Position numbers and translations under genes: made by a program. This document shows positions 10,672 to 22,275 of a stretch of DNA of 64,000 bases, one piece after another. Under the pieces are notes generated by a model. That model had not been told where the DNA came from. It saw nothing but the letters and a program-made list of their open reading frames with translations, and made no database searches. Origin of the DNA: Capitulum mitella (lineage: Eukaryota > Arthropoda > Thecostraca > Pollicipedomorpha > Pollicipedidae); contig CP099841.1 of assembly GCA_030062745.1 (NCBI GenBank), positions 10,668,970-10,732,969 on the forward strand, given 5' to 3'. Each line of letters starts with the position of its first letter. Within the stretch, counting starts at the first letter, position 1.

Positions 10672-13314
10672 CTCAGATCTGTCATTCCATAGCTCCAAAA
10701 CGATCAGATCTGATCGAAGATCTAACCAATTAACCAAACCAAATTAAAAACAAACTTCTCTTGCAGATGACTTGAAGTAACATTTGACGTGTACCCTTCA
10801 TTAGTCGGCATCTTTCATTCTTTTTTTCATTTTTGGGGGCCTGTACATTGTTCATTTTATTTTTTATTCCGCATGCCAGTTTCCTGGGAAATGAAAGGGC
10901 TGTGACCTAAGGTCCCTGGTTGACGTAGGCGGGCGTTGGCAACAGAAAGATCTGGTTAAATGTAAAATATTAAAAAATCTCGCGGAATCATCAGACGATT
11001 CGATGAAGGGCGCATGCAGCGCGGCTGGAGATTTCCGAGAATTAGTTGTGGTTCTGAAGTGCATTTCGCACCGAAATTTCCAGTCATTGTCATGGTCGTG
11101 TTGTTAAGATGTCCGTAAAAACTGGGTGAACTAGACATTAAAGCGCCCGATTGTCTTCAGCCATGGCACTGTGGATGAACTATCGGAACGTTCACCGAAC
11201 CCTCTTCAAAGACTTCTTGTGATATGATTATGAAAAACGCTTAGCCATGTTCTCGGTGCCGCTGCATCGAAACTCGAATATGCTGACGACCAAACCCGTT
11301 GACAGTTACCAGGCTTGGGCTATGACTCCTGATGGCAAAGGCAGTGGCACTGCTGCTGACCACAGGGTGGCCATGCTATAACAACTGAGAGCTCTGTTTT
11401 CTACGTGCGACCAAAGAAATATGAAATCCTCGCCTGCTCACAAATAAAGTATAGATTGTTCATTGCTCTTTCGGAAGGCGATGAATGAGAGTGGCACCAG
11501 CCCAAGCCTGTCACATTGGGCTGATAGACATGGAAGTCTCTTGACACACTATCAGACCTGCGGTCGCGAGGCGCACTACGTCAAATAATGCCGCATTATA
11601 GTCTTCAAAATGATTTGAAACCTAAAATATCTACCTCACTTAAACTCGGAACAAGTGTCAATGTGAAAACAGCACTCAAAAGGCGCCGAAAACATCACGT
11701 CTCTGTTCTTTCCCTCCCGCCTGCGTAGACTCGCAGTTTTTATGCTCGTGAGCTACTCGCGGCCAGTGGCCCTGGGTGTCGTAGAGCGCAAGGTGCACCG
11801 TCGGCCGTTTATGATCCTCGATAATGCAGCAGTCTGTAAGCTGCTGCCCCGGGACGAGCGACCTCGGCATGCCAGCGCGTCGCCGCTCTTGCCACGATAC
11901 GGTCTGCATAGATTTGTCCTGTTGAACGTCTGCTGCGTGCGGAACGGAAACGTGGCCGAGTTCCTTAGATTCCTCTGCATGAGTTGCCGTCGGACTGCTG
12001 AGCAAACAGTGGCCAGCAAAAGACCTGCGGATACTCCATTGCGGGCAAAGATGATGTTGAAATGTTTGCTGCGTCGTTGTCAATGCGTCCTAGGGTCGCA
12101 TTGCAGCGATGTTGTACATATCTGGTATGACGTCAACAACATGGCTCTTTTTGAACCCTGACTTTCGTTTGAGGACTGCTTTGGCTCAAAAGTTCGTAGT
12201 CTTCTTTCTTAGTTTTCTTCTTAGTTTTCTTCTTTAATTTAATTCTCGCCAGTATTCACTATTTGGTCGCCTTACACGGGGGATACTGCCCCAGATATTC
12301 CCAAACGTGAAGTGTAGAACCTTCGAACAAAAATCAGCAGGTGACTCGGTCTATTAGCTGTACGATGATGCCCAGTCTATTAGCCATACGCTTTTGGGTC
12401 ATATAGTGCCCTTACATGCGACCTTAAATGCGGCCATGTCGGCGAAGTTTGGGTTTCATTGCGTGCCGTGGAACGCAATCTTGGGACGTTTTACAGGGGC
12501 GCTAAGCAGTTCCTGACAATAAATGGATGCTCAAAACACTGTTTTTATGCAACTTAACCTTTCTAATTACATAATGACCTTTCTGATGCTGACAGAAGGG
12601 CAAAAAAGATCAGTGGGCTCAGTTCATGACTTTGACCCAACACGACCTTGAAGTCTGCGTATAAGATTTAGTATGGCTGAGTACCTTTAAACAGATGAAA
12701 CATTTGCTGTCCGATGAAGAACGTCGCCGTAGCGGCGTTTCTCTATGGCATGCCCTCGAGAGAGAGGCCTTGGGTCGGCGAGATAAATATGTACAAAGAT
12801 TCAATACTCAGCTATGCGAAATTGCAGAGAGATCGGAGCAGTGGCTCTGGAACATCTTGCGAAAAATCTCAGGGGGGTTGGCACCAACTGGCGAGGGTTA
12901 ATTTGCATCAAGTCCCGAAAATGTGTTTTTTATTTAGATAGGCTGGTTTGCGTGTAATCATTCTTGCGCCTCGGATCATATAAATCATCCTGATCATCAG
13001 CATGTCTTGCGGCGTAGCTTCCAGGACGCCTTCTTTCGTCTTGCGTCGGCGTACAAACGTAATGCAATGAATACGTCTATAAAAATGATGAAATGCACTT
13101 CATCTAGACTGCCACAGTACCACGCCGTGGCCACAGAAACACAGTCGAAGAAACCTCTGAACATAATGGGGTATTCAGTCAAATAGCTTACCTTCATGAA
13201 GTCTGCAAAAGCAAGATAAACCACTTCGACAGCAACGCGCCTCTCTTCACAGTGTTGAGAATCGTACATGAGAAAATACTTTCATCCGCCATCGGATAGC
13301 AACGCTGCGATTAT
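10672..13314. other. Unassigned spacer
   Basis: Several open frames occur (11,676-12,161 on both strands; 12,994-13,269 minus, the latter hydrophobic with a basic tail), but none has convincing splice signals or family motifs. Confidence 0.4.
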
Positions 13315-13356
13315 TCAGCATAAGCCTCTCGATCCAGATCGAGAGGCTTATGCTGA
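13315..13356. repeat. Perfect 20 bp palindrome with 2 bp spacer
   Basis: The left arm 13315-13334 (starts TCAGCATAAG, ends CTCGATC) is exactly complementary to the right arm 13337-13356, separated by CA. No mismatches occur in 20 pairs. Confidence 0.95.
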
Positions 13357-14821
13357 TTCCTCTAGAGGCCAAGAAGATGCAGTTCAGAAGTTTGGTCTTC
13401 CCTTCATATCACCTACTGCTTTTACGCATAGATTGTCCCAAGGGAGCTCAGAACGACAGCCTCTTAAAACATCTACGGGAGATGGACTGATGGGCGTCAC
13501 CGCTTTTAGATAATCTGAATACAAGTCCTGTAGTTGTACGTTCACGGAAAGTAAACGATTCAAGCTGGTCTTAGCCCCGCTAAGTTTACACATATTCCTA
13601 CACTTGCGGCCCGCATCCTGGGATTGGGGTCGTAAAATTCGTCCGGCCGCATCGCTAAACTTCTCCAACGGGCTAATAATTCCCGCATTCATGGGCCGAA
13701 TCATTGTCGCTCGTGCCACACCGCTGACCTGGGGTAAACCAGACCATACCAGAAGCAGACGTGTTTGCGCTCCGCAGCAGTTGGCGCGCATGTCCACGTC
13801 GAGAGGATCGCCGGCAGCGTACCACTGGCTGATCGACCGGCGTCAATTGCAGCAGGCTGCTGCAGCCACAGCCGCCGGCACCCTGCAGTCTGCAGCTCCC
13901 CCTTCCTGGCGATCAGACGCGAGCCAGATGCCTGCCGCTGTGGCAGGCGGAACGTGTGATGGGAGTTGCACCGGGAAAATTCATCGTCCGTTCGACTGCA
14001 GTTGATCGCTTCTCCCCTGGCACTGCAGTCCATTAAATTGCTAGCCCGTTTTCCCTCTTTGTACGGAAGGACCGCTGACATTTTTTATCTGCTGTCACGT
14101 GCTTTCCTCGATCTGCGTTTGCTTAGTGTAAGCTTGTTTTTTTGGTGAGTGTCCTTAATGACCGTGACCCTCTCACATGAAACGACGAACTGGAACACCG
14201 ATCAAGCCCTTGAGTGCCACGGTTCACGAAAAACGTGCCAAGTCGTTTGCACGGCTTCGCTATTTTCCTAACCAAATTCAGGTGTATTCAGTTGGAAAGA
14301 GTTTTGCCTCACGGAAAATGCAGACGAGGAATTTCGAACCTTGCGTGACTTCTTTAGTTTAGGCACAAGTAACTCTTGCCATTCAACAGCTGCGTTTGAA
14401 AGCCGGGCTACTGACATCGATGCTGGAACCGTTTTATTCGGGACATCGACCACCGCCCGTGACCACGTGGGCCGCCGCCCACCCGGATTGTCCTACTCCA
14501 CGCGCACCACACCAACGCACGACCCTGCATGGGACCTTAAAAAGGTATCAGACACGTGGTCGACGTAAGAATAGCTGAATACACCACCAGCGGCCGGGAC
14601 AGAGCCGCCGTCGCAGGGGTCGGGGCCGGCTCAGCACGGCTCAGCAGACAGCCGCGGTGCAGACAGCTGCAGATGCCGCCGCCGGGCTGCCAGGCTCCAG
14701 ACTACGACGGCCACAGCCGTGGTCCGGGCGGTCCGTCCAGGCGGTCCCGGCCGGCGGCGCTGACGGACCGTCTGGACCGCAGCGGCCACGTCCGGCACGA
14801 GGCCAGCGCGCCGCAGGGGCG
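13357..14821. other. Spacer downstream of the PSS gene, partly GC-rich
   Basis: GC-rich patches at 13,600-14,000 and from 14,580 onward carry open frames on both strands. No frame is supported by paired splice sites. The patch from 14,580 merges with the candidate last exon of the minus-strand gene. Confidence 0.4.
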
Positions 14822-14983
14822 CTACGGTCGTCCGGCCCGGCGCCGCGGCCCGGCCGGCCGGAGCTCGAAGCCGGCTCGGAGTTGGCTCTCTCCGACGGCA
14901 GCGACACAGGGCGGGTCGGCCGGCTGGATGGCGGCTTCCTCCATCCTCAAGCGCGGGCTGCGGTCCGAGTCGCCGCCCGCGTC
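14822..14983 (-). CDS. PTDSS1: Candidate PSS1-like terminal exon, basic cytosolic tail
   Basis: On the minus strand a pyrimidine-rich acceptor (CTCTTACCCTGCGCGCAG) is followed in the required phase 0 by 53 codons and TAG. The peptide begins DAGGDSDRSPRLRMEEA and ends PAGPRRRAGRP. PSS1 proteins end in a variable polar, basic tail, so lack of similarity is expected. The same bases read on the plus strand form a good donor (CAGG|GTAAGAG) after open GC-rich frames, so an exon on the other strand is the main alternative. Confidence 0.42.
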   Translation of the reverse strand, partial: DAGGDSDRSPRLRMEEAAIQPADPPCVAAVGESQLRAGFELRPAGPRRRAGRP

Positions 14984-17900
14984 CTGCGCGCAGGGTAAGA
15001 GAGTTTGGCTTAAGGCGACTACGTTCACATAAGGCTGAAGTCACGAGCCGAAGAAAGTTCAGAACTGAAAACTTCCACTTGCTCACGCACAAAAGAATCT
15101 TGAGCTTAAGCGTTCGCGTGCAGGCTTCTACAAATCATTCATGAGTCATGTGTACTTTACGTGCTCTAGACACCGAGCTCCCCGCTGCCGTCGCACATCT
15201 GAAAACGTGCAGTCCTTCAATATATTTGTGAAAACGTTAACATCAAAGGCGTATGTAATTGAAAAAATAATGAAATCTAATTTTCATTACTTTTCATTCT
15301 AATTTCTTAGATTTTGTGCGGCGATATTTAAAATGTACAGGGCGTACCCATGGTTCCCATGAGAGTGCGTCGTGCCGAAAATGGTCCATACTCGGGCCAA
15401 AAAGGCCCATCTATTCGGGAAAACGTATCCAGCGGGAAAAAGTATGTGATTACCCATCGATCGAAGAATGGTGATTTTCGGCGAAAAAGGGCTAACTTTT
15501 TAAACAAACAGCTCTCAAGGAAATACGCCCAGTTTTCGAGCAGAACGAATCGGTTTTTCGGTGAACAAGACAGCGACCTAAACGGTCTCACGCACGCGCT
15601 CTTTGTCCCAATAGGTTTTATTTCGGGGCGATTAAAAGTAATACAATTTTCGAGATAACAAGGGTCGCTCTGGAAAAAACTGCCGTAAGCAAGACTTTTC
15701 TTTTGCCAAGGTCTCCTCCTCATCATCATCATCATTATCATGATCATTTTATTGGTCGTGTTGACATGGTAGAGTGAAGTCTGCGGTGAACAATCGGCCA
15801 CACAGCCCATTGGGATCGGTACAAAAGCCTACGCTTAATTCTGGACACGTCCCCCGACATTTTGCCGTTTCAGTTAATACCGAGCGCCGACACAGGTGTC
15901 TCTGACCTGTGTGACACTGAGTGACTGTAAGGCAAGCACGCCCACTGCCCAGAGACATCAGACTCTTGAAGGGCAAGAGACCTCTTCAAAGCTAAGATCC
16001 CTTTGGTGAGTTCAGCGGTGTTTAAAAATGAGAAGTATTGCCACTGCGTTTGTTTTATTACCATACTACCACCCTATCATTGTTTTAAATACTGACAGCC
16101 TTTAATGTCTGAAAGACCCTTTAGGTAGATTAGCAGTTTTGATCGCTTAGGCGCTCTTTTGACTAATCTGGCACAAATTTTAATTAACGCAAAGGGCCCC
16201 AAGCTTCAAAAAACATCCAACAGACCTTTTTGGAAGCTCATGGCTCTTTCAAACTTCATGGAACCATTCTGATAGCTGAAGGGTTTTTTGGACATGGAGT
16301 CTTTCTAATATTTCAATATCCTACATCTCTTCTTCTTCATCGTGGGTTTAGTTCACCTTATCTCAGCGACTTGAAACCGAGAAGTTCTGCAACCTGATGG
16401 TAAAGCATTTTATCCGTCTATCCTCTGTTTTGTTGATAGAGGACCTCCTGAATGTATGACAGGTCCTTAATGTCTAGACAATGCTGAAACTTTATGAAGA
16501 TCTTAAGATCCTCTTCGGTAGCCTGAGAGATCCTGGAAAACTCTGAGGGCCTAAAAAAACATTAGTTAGTGGCATCAGGGGGCTTACAGACTCGGAAAAC
16601 TCCCAAACGAGGTATGAGAGTCATCTTCCCATATTTGTCTGTCGTGAAGACCTGTGTGCTACCCGCAGTGTTCTAGGGCTTTGATAAAAGTTGCATCGGC
16701 CTTTTTACCTTGGAGACCCTCGGTCTACAAAGTAGGGGCCCATCCTGAAAAGTCTCAGCCACAGACCACAAAATCATGGCGTTCCTCTGATTACACGATT
16801 CGCGCACTGGAACAGGGTGACTGCTGCGTCGTACGAGCAAGCACTTACCAAACCTAACAGCGTTTTGTTCTTTCTCTCCGAGAAGGAATTGTTGCGGAGT
16901 GCGCAAAGGTAGAGGCAGAGCCAGACGAGGGCCAAGTGCATCACAAGACAGACGAGCACGTTCGCCACCGACGTCCGACCGAACAGATCTGGGGCGAACT
17001 TGACGCAGACCAGTGTCTCAGTGATGGCGATGCAGGATATCACTGCCACGAAGAAGCTGCTGGGCATGCGTCGGGGTCGGCTGTCCGTCAGGTCCAGGTA
17101 GTGTTCCCTGCAGATCAAAATAAAGACAGTCATTCGCCTTTCTACCACTCTCGGAACAAGACTGACAAACATCAGGAAAACTCAATTATCCGGACTTAGG
17201 CAAGGTAAGGGTGAGGTGAGAGTAAATAGGAGCTTCTAGGAAAGAAAACGGGTGATGGGCAAGGGAGATAACATTGTAGAAAATGGGAAGTAGAGGGAAA
17301 AAGGATGAGAAAAATACTCGAGTTTGACTGACCTTATCATGTCTATCTTACAAAGATCTCCTCTCTCTCTTCCCTCTCCCTCTCTTTTCTCTCTTCTCCC
17401 TTCTTTCCTTTCTTTCTCTCTCACGATAGCATCTGCAGAATCTTTTGAGGTGTTCTTTTAATCACAACGGAGTTCTCTTTACATAACGAGATAAACAGGG
17501 AGACTCATGACTAGGAAACGTCCGGCCCCCAAGGACGGCACAAAACTTTATTTTCCCGCCAAGGACCTCGAATGTTTTAAATCCGCCCACGCCCGCTTCA
17601 AGCGCTCACCTAGCGGAAGCGGCCACGACGGGGACCAGGCACAAGTTCCGAATAACGTTGAACGAGGTTTCCGGTGGAAACAGGAACACTCGCATTGCGA
17701 GCATGCAGTTCATTTCGAGCAGGTTTCCGACGACAAGCATGCAGGAGACGGCGAAGACGCGCTTTGGCGAGGTCCAGGTCGCCGCAGAGTACATTTCTGC
17801 TCTCCGGTCTGGAGCCGCCACCGCACTGCCGTTGTCGGCTGGCCTCGGACGACTGGACGGACCCTGAGAACAGTCGGTGGCGGCGGAAAGAGCATCGGCG

Positions 17901-20900
17901 GCCAACTCGATGGCATTCTACATTTGCAGTTATGGCGATGCAATGTCGTTTTTGTAAAAACATTGACCCCATTGTGGCTTTTCTATGGACCATGAAGGTT
18001 TTGTTGCATGGACCACAGGGGTCTTGTTTAATGGACCATGGATGTGTTGTTTAATGAGCCATGGACGTGTTGCATCGACCATGGATATGTTGACCTTTGA
18101 ACCTTGCACGAGTTGTTCGATAGACCATGGGTATTTTCCGGTATGGACCATGGGCGTGTTGTATGTACTAATGGATGTGCCGTTGCGTGGACCCTGGAGG
18201 TTGAGCCCTGAACTGCCGAGTTATTAGTGAAGATGGTGGATTTCGAAACATTTCTTCAAAGTCCCTTGGCTGATAATCTATGATTACTTGGAATGCTTAC
18301 GATGAAGCTTACTACAACCCACGGGTAACCAAGAGTAACCACGAGTCCAGTCTTACCTCGACAAAAAACTGTTCACACAGTTTGGAAGTACTCTTGTCTG
18401 GTGATTATTTCTGGGGATGCAGCGCAGATTTATATCAAAATATGCGTCATGGGTAAAGACACTTTAACCCTATTCCCGACAGGGGGGGCGGAATCCGCTC
18501 TCCCCTCGGGTTTTTGCTTGCCAATTCCAGGCTTTTTAACGCAGCTTCATGAAACTTTGTGACTTTTCCTAGCTATGTCTTCCATGCGCCGTGACGAAAT
18601 TTCAAAATTCTATTTTGCACAGGGGCGGAACCAGGCAACATTTTTGGGAGGCACCTCAGGCCATTTTTGGCCATGTTGAGGGTAAAAGGAAAATGTCTGC
18701 CAAAAACAGAGTTTTTAAGATAGAACCTAAAACTTTATATGGATGTATAGCTAAATAGTTGGGAAATGTGCAGATGTAATTTTGTTTATCTGAAGTTACT
18801 GTGTAAGGTCAGGTCAAGGTCAAAAGTCAAAATTAGTTTTTTTTGCAATAATTTCGGCGCCGTTTCTTCAAATGCCAAACCGGGAATATATATCACGTAG
18901 AAGGCTGCCCTCTACTTGTGTACAAAATTTCAGCTTGATATCAGGTCGGGTCACGGAGCTATGACCTGAAATGTCAGTGCGCGTAACCTTTATCGCAATA
19001 ACCATAAAATGAAATTTTTGAAATAGAGTGAATTCAAACGATTAAAAACGTTTCCAGATAACACTGAATGCACACGACATCATTCCAAGTGACCCCAAGG
19101 TCACTGGAGGTCATTTAAGGTCGAAGGTCACAAGTTGATCTGAAGAACGTGTGACCATGACAGCTCACCCTTTTTCATGTCCCTGGCACCGCCTATGCTA
19201 ACATTATACAAACATTGTAATGCGATTTGTACTTTTTTGGCATAACATGACTAGCAAAAGTCAAAAAAGTGTTTTTGCCTCTGCTGTTCATTCAGTTGTT
19301 AGAAACTAATCCTCCTATTTTTGAAACCCTGTGAACACCAATGAATTTTCTCAAAATTTCAGATTTGCATACCCATGGTAAAAGCCCTATCCATAATCTC
19401 TCGACTCATGTCAGTTTCATTGAAATCGGTCGATAAACAACGGAGTTATAAGAAATCCAAAAGTACCCCCCATTTTGACATTTTTGCCCCCTGTATCCAC
19501 ACATTTCAAAATTTTGAAAATTTATTTTTATAAAAATGTAGTTTGCGTCACGGCAAATCGATTTCCGTTTGTTGCGATGAAATCGGACAAGTAGTTCTCG
19601 AGATCTCAGGGGAGGGGCCGAATCCGCCCCCCTGCCGGGAATCGACCATACCGTCTAGCCCTCCGGGAATAGGGCTAAATGGAGCAAGAAGAATATTGTT
19701 AAGGCTATGTCAAAAACATCCAACTAAAGACCCAGCTTGCAACTCTTTAGTATAACCCAGTTCAGGGTACCATCACTGCGATGTTTTTCGTAAACGCCGA
19801 TGTTTGCAATAAAAAGAAAATGTAAAATATGTCTACAGGTTTCACAAATGTCTGGAGTTTTTGTGATTTTTGACACTGGATAAAAAACACCATTTTTTCA
19901 ATTGCCAGTTGGGTGGCGTAAAATATGAGGTTATGCAGTGTGAGATGAATTGCTTCCTCTTGTATTTCTTGCGATCGTACTGACTTATAACTCCCGACTC
20001 AATATCATTGGAACACGACACCTTACACAAAGACGGCGGAAGAAGGGGGCAGGGTGCCAGCTGCCTCCCCCCCCTCTTTCGCGATAAGTCCGGGGCAAGA
20101 TTATGTGTCTGCCCCCATTTATGAGCCTCGGGGGCCTCGTAAGAAATTGAACAAAAAAGAAAAATGAGGGTAAGAGCGACGAACACGCTAAAAGCAAAAC
20201 AAAAAAAGATAACATAACTGTGGAGGCAAGTAAGCAGGCACGTAGCGTGCATGTTGTTTCAAGTCGTACTTGATTAGGGGCGTCAGCTTTCTTCCGGTAG
20301 GGGCTTCAAACGGGCTGGTCCCGAAAGTGGCCAGAGACCTCGAACTGACAATTTTTAAGGGGCCTACCCTCCTAGGGGGCCCCGGCTTAAGTCCAAGAGA
20401 AGGCCTCGTGCCGGTCACATTCAAAGTTGTTCCTGTGACCAGGAACTCCCAACTTTCAGGGGGCCTCACAGAATTAATGAACCCGGCTTGCCTACCCTGA
20501 CAAAGATTTCGGATCCTCCTAGAAGACCCAGCTTCCATCAAACAGAGGGCTTCGTTTCTGTCACTCTCTAAGGTGCTTCAGCGACCAGGGCCTCACGATT
20601 TTCAGGGGACCTCACAAAAGAAATGGGCGGGGCGGCCTGCGCTAAACCGAGGTTCAAACCCTGCTAGGGGCCCCCGGCTTAAGTCCGAAAGAGGGCTTCG
20701 TACCGATTACAACCAAAAGTAAACCACAGCCCGGAAACTGCAGTTTTCGAGGGGTCTCACAGCGCTAAACCAGAGTCAGGGTCTCGGGGGACGTCCCAGC
20801 ATCCGCCCATCCGTCCGTAAGACGGCCTGGTGCCAATTACACTAAAAAGTGGCTCAGACCGGGAACTTACAATTTTTAAGGGGCCTCGCGGAATGGACTC

Positions 20901-22045
20901 TGCAGGCCTGCACTGACAAAGAGTTCGGACCATGCTAGGGGGCTCCGGCTCCCATCCGAGGGCGGGTCTTTCGTCGATTATGCTCAGAAGTGGCCCAGAG
21001 ACTAGGGACTGACAATCTTCAGAGGGCCTCACAGAATGGATTTGGGTGGTCTGCGCTGAACCAAGGTTCGGAGGGTTTGCCAACTCCCGCCGGTAAGAGG
21101 GCTTTGTTCCAATTACAATCAAAAGTGACCAAGAGACTAGGGATTTAAATGTTTAGGGGCCTTGCAGAAAAGGCCCGGGTGGCCTTAGTCCATTCTGTCA
21201 CTGGACCGTAGTTCCGACCCTTCCAGGTTCGGGAAGGTGCCCTCGAGGCCGGAATAGGTTCTGGTTGGTTAACTGGTTAGCTAACGGCGTTCTGCACCCA
21301 AAGTGGAGATTTGTATCTTGCACGGGTGGGGGCGCAGCTCCCCCCCCCGCCCTTCCCAATGGCAACAGATTTAGCATACGCCTTTGGGTGATCCATGGGA
21401 AAAAAATAATTGAAAACGCATTTATCCCCCCCCCCCAGTTGACTTGGAACCCTTCGCTCATGCCCTCAACTTCCAGGGGCATTCTCGTTGCAACCGGGCA
21501 CGCCGCTTGTCGTGACGGACGGCGAAACGTCACCATTGTCCAAATACGAAGCGGGACCGAAAATGGTCCTCGCACTCATTGCACTTAAAGACAACCAAAG
21601 ACCGCGGAACCCTCACTCCGTTCGCGCCTCCTTTGGGTACATCCCTGAACCAAGGACTCTGCATTTTCCCAGGGGAACTAATTACCCGGCTACAAAGACG
21701 GCTACAAACAGGGGCGTAGCCAGGATTCCGCCCAGGGGCGGGGCAAATCCAATCAAGGGGGCCATCGTAACCAATGGGAGCCCTCGCCAAGGGCGGGTCC
21801 AGGATTTCGCCAAAGCGGGGGGAGGGGGTGGAGGCGAATGGTCAGCGCGGGGCCCCTATTCTTCGCACTTCAAATATCAAAAATGATGTAATTTCGCTTT
21901 TTTACCACTGCTTTTTAAGATGCGACAGATTGTCCGGCAAATAATGGGTAGAAGCTGTCTTCAAATGTCCGTGACATTTCATTACCGTAACGTTTCACTG
22001 TTATATTTTTGCGGATTTTGGAACTTAACTAGGAATCAGGAACGA

Positions 22046-22103
<58 letters not shown>

Positions 22104-22140
22104 TTGTTCCTGATTTCTAGTTAAGTTCCAAAATCCGCAA

Positions 22141-22200
<60 letters not shown>

Positions 22201-22222
22201 TTGTTCCTGATTCCTAGTTATA

Positions 22223-22275
<53 letters not shown>

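Noticed and set aside
12994..13269. Minus-strand 90-codon hydrophobic frame as the C-terminal exon of the PSS1-like gene
   Set aside because: No acceptor in the needed phase, and the enzyme's two last membrane segments are already encoded at 16,849-17,107. The basic ending is suggestive but not enough.
14556..14820. Plus-strand exon of a separate gene ending at the donor near 14,994
   Set aside because: Two plus frames and the minus frame are all open with GC-biased codons; the minus reading fits the phase and position of the PSS1-like gene better, so the plus exon is kept only as an alternative.
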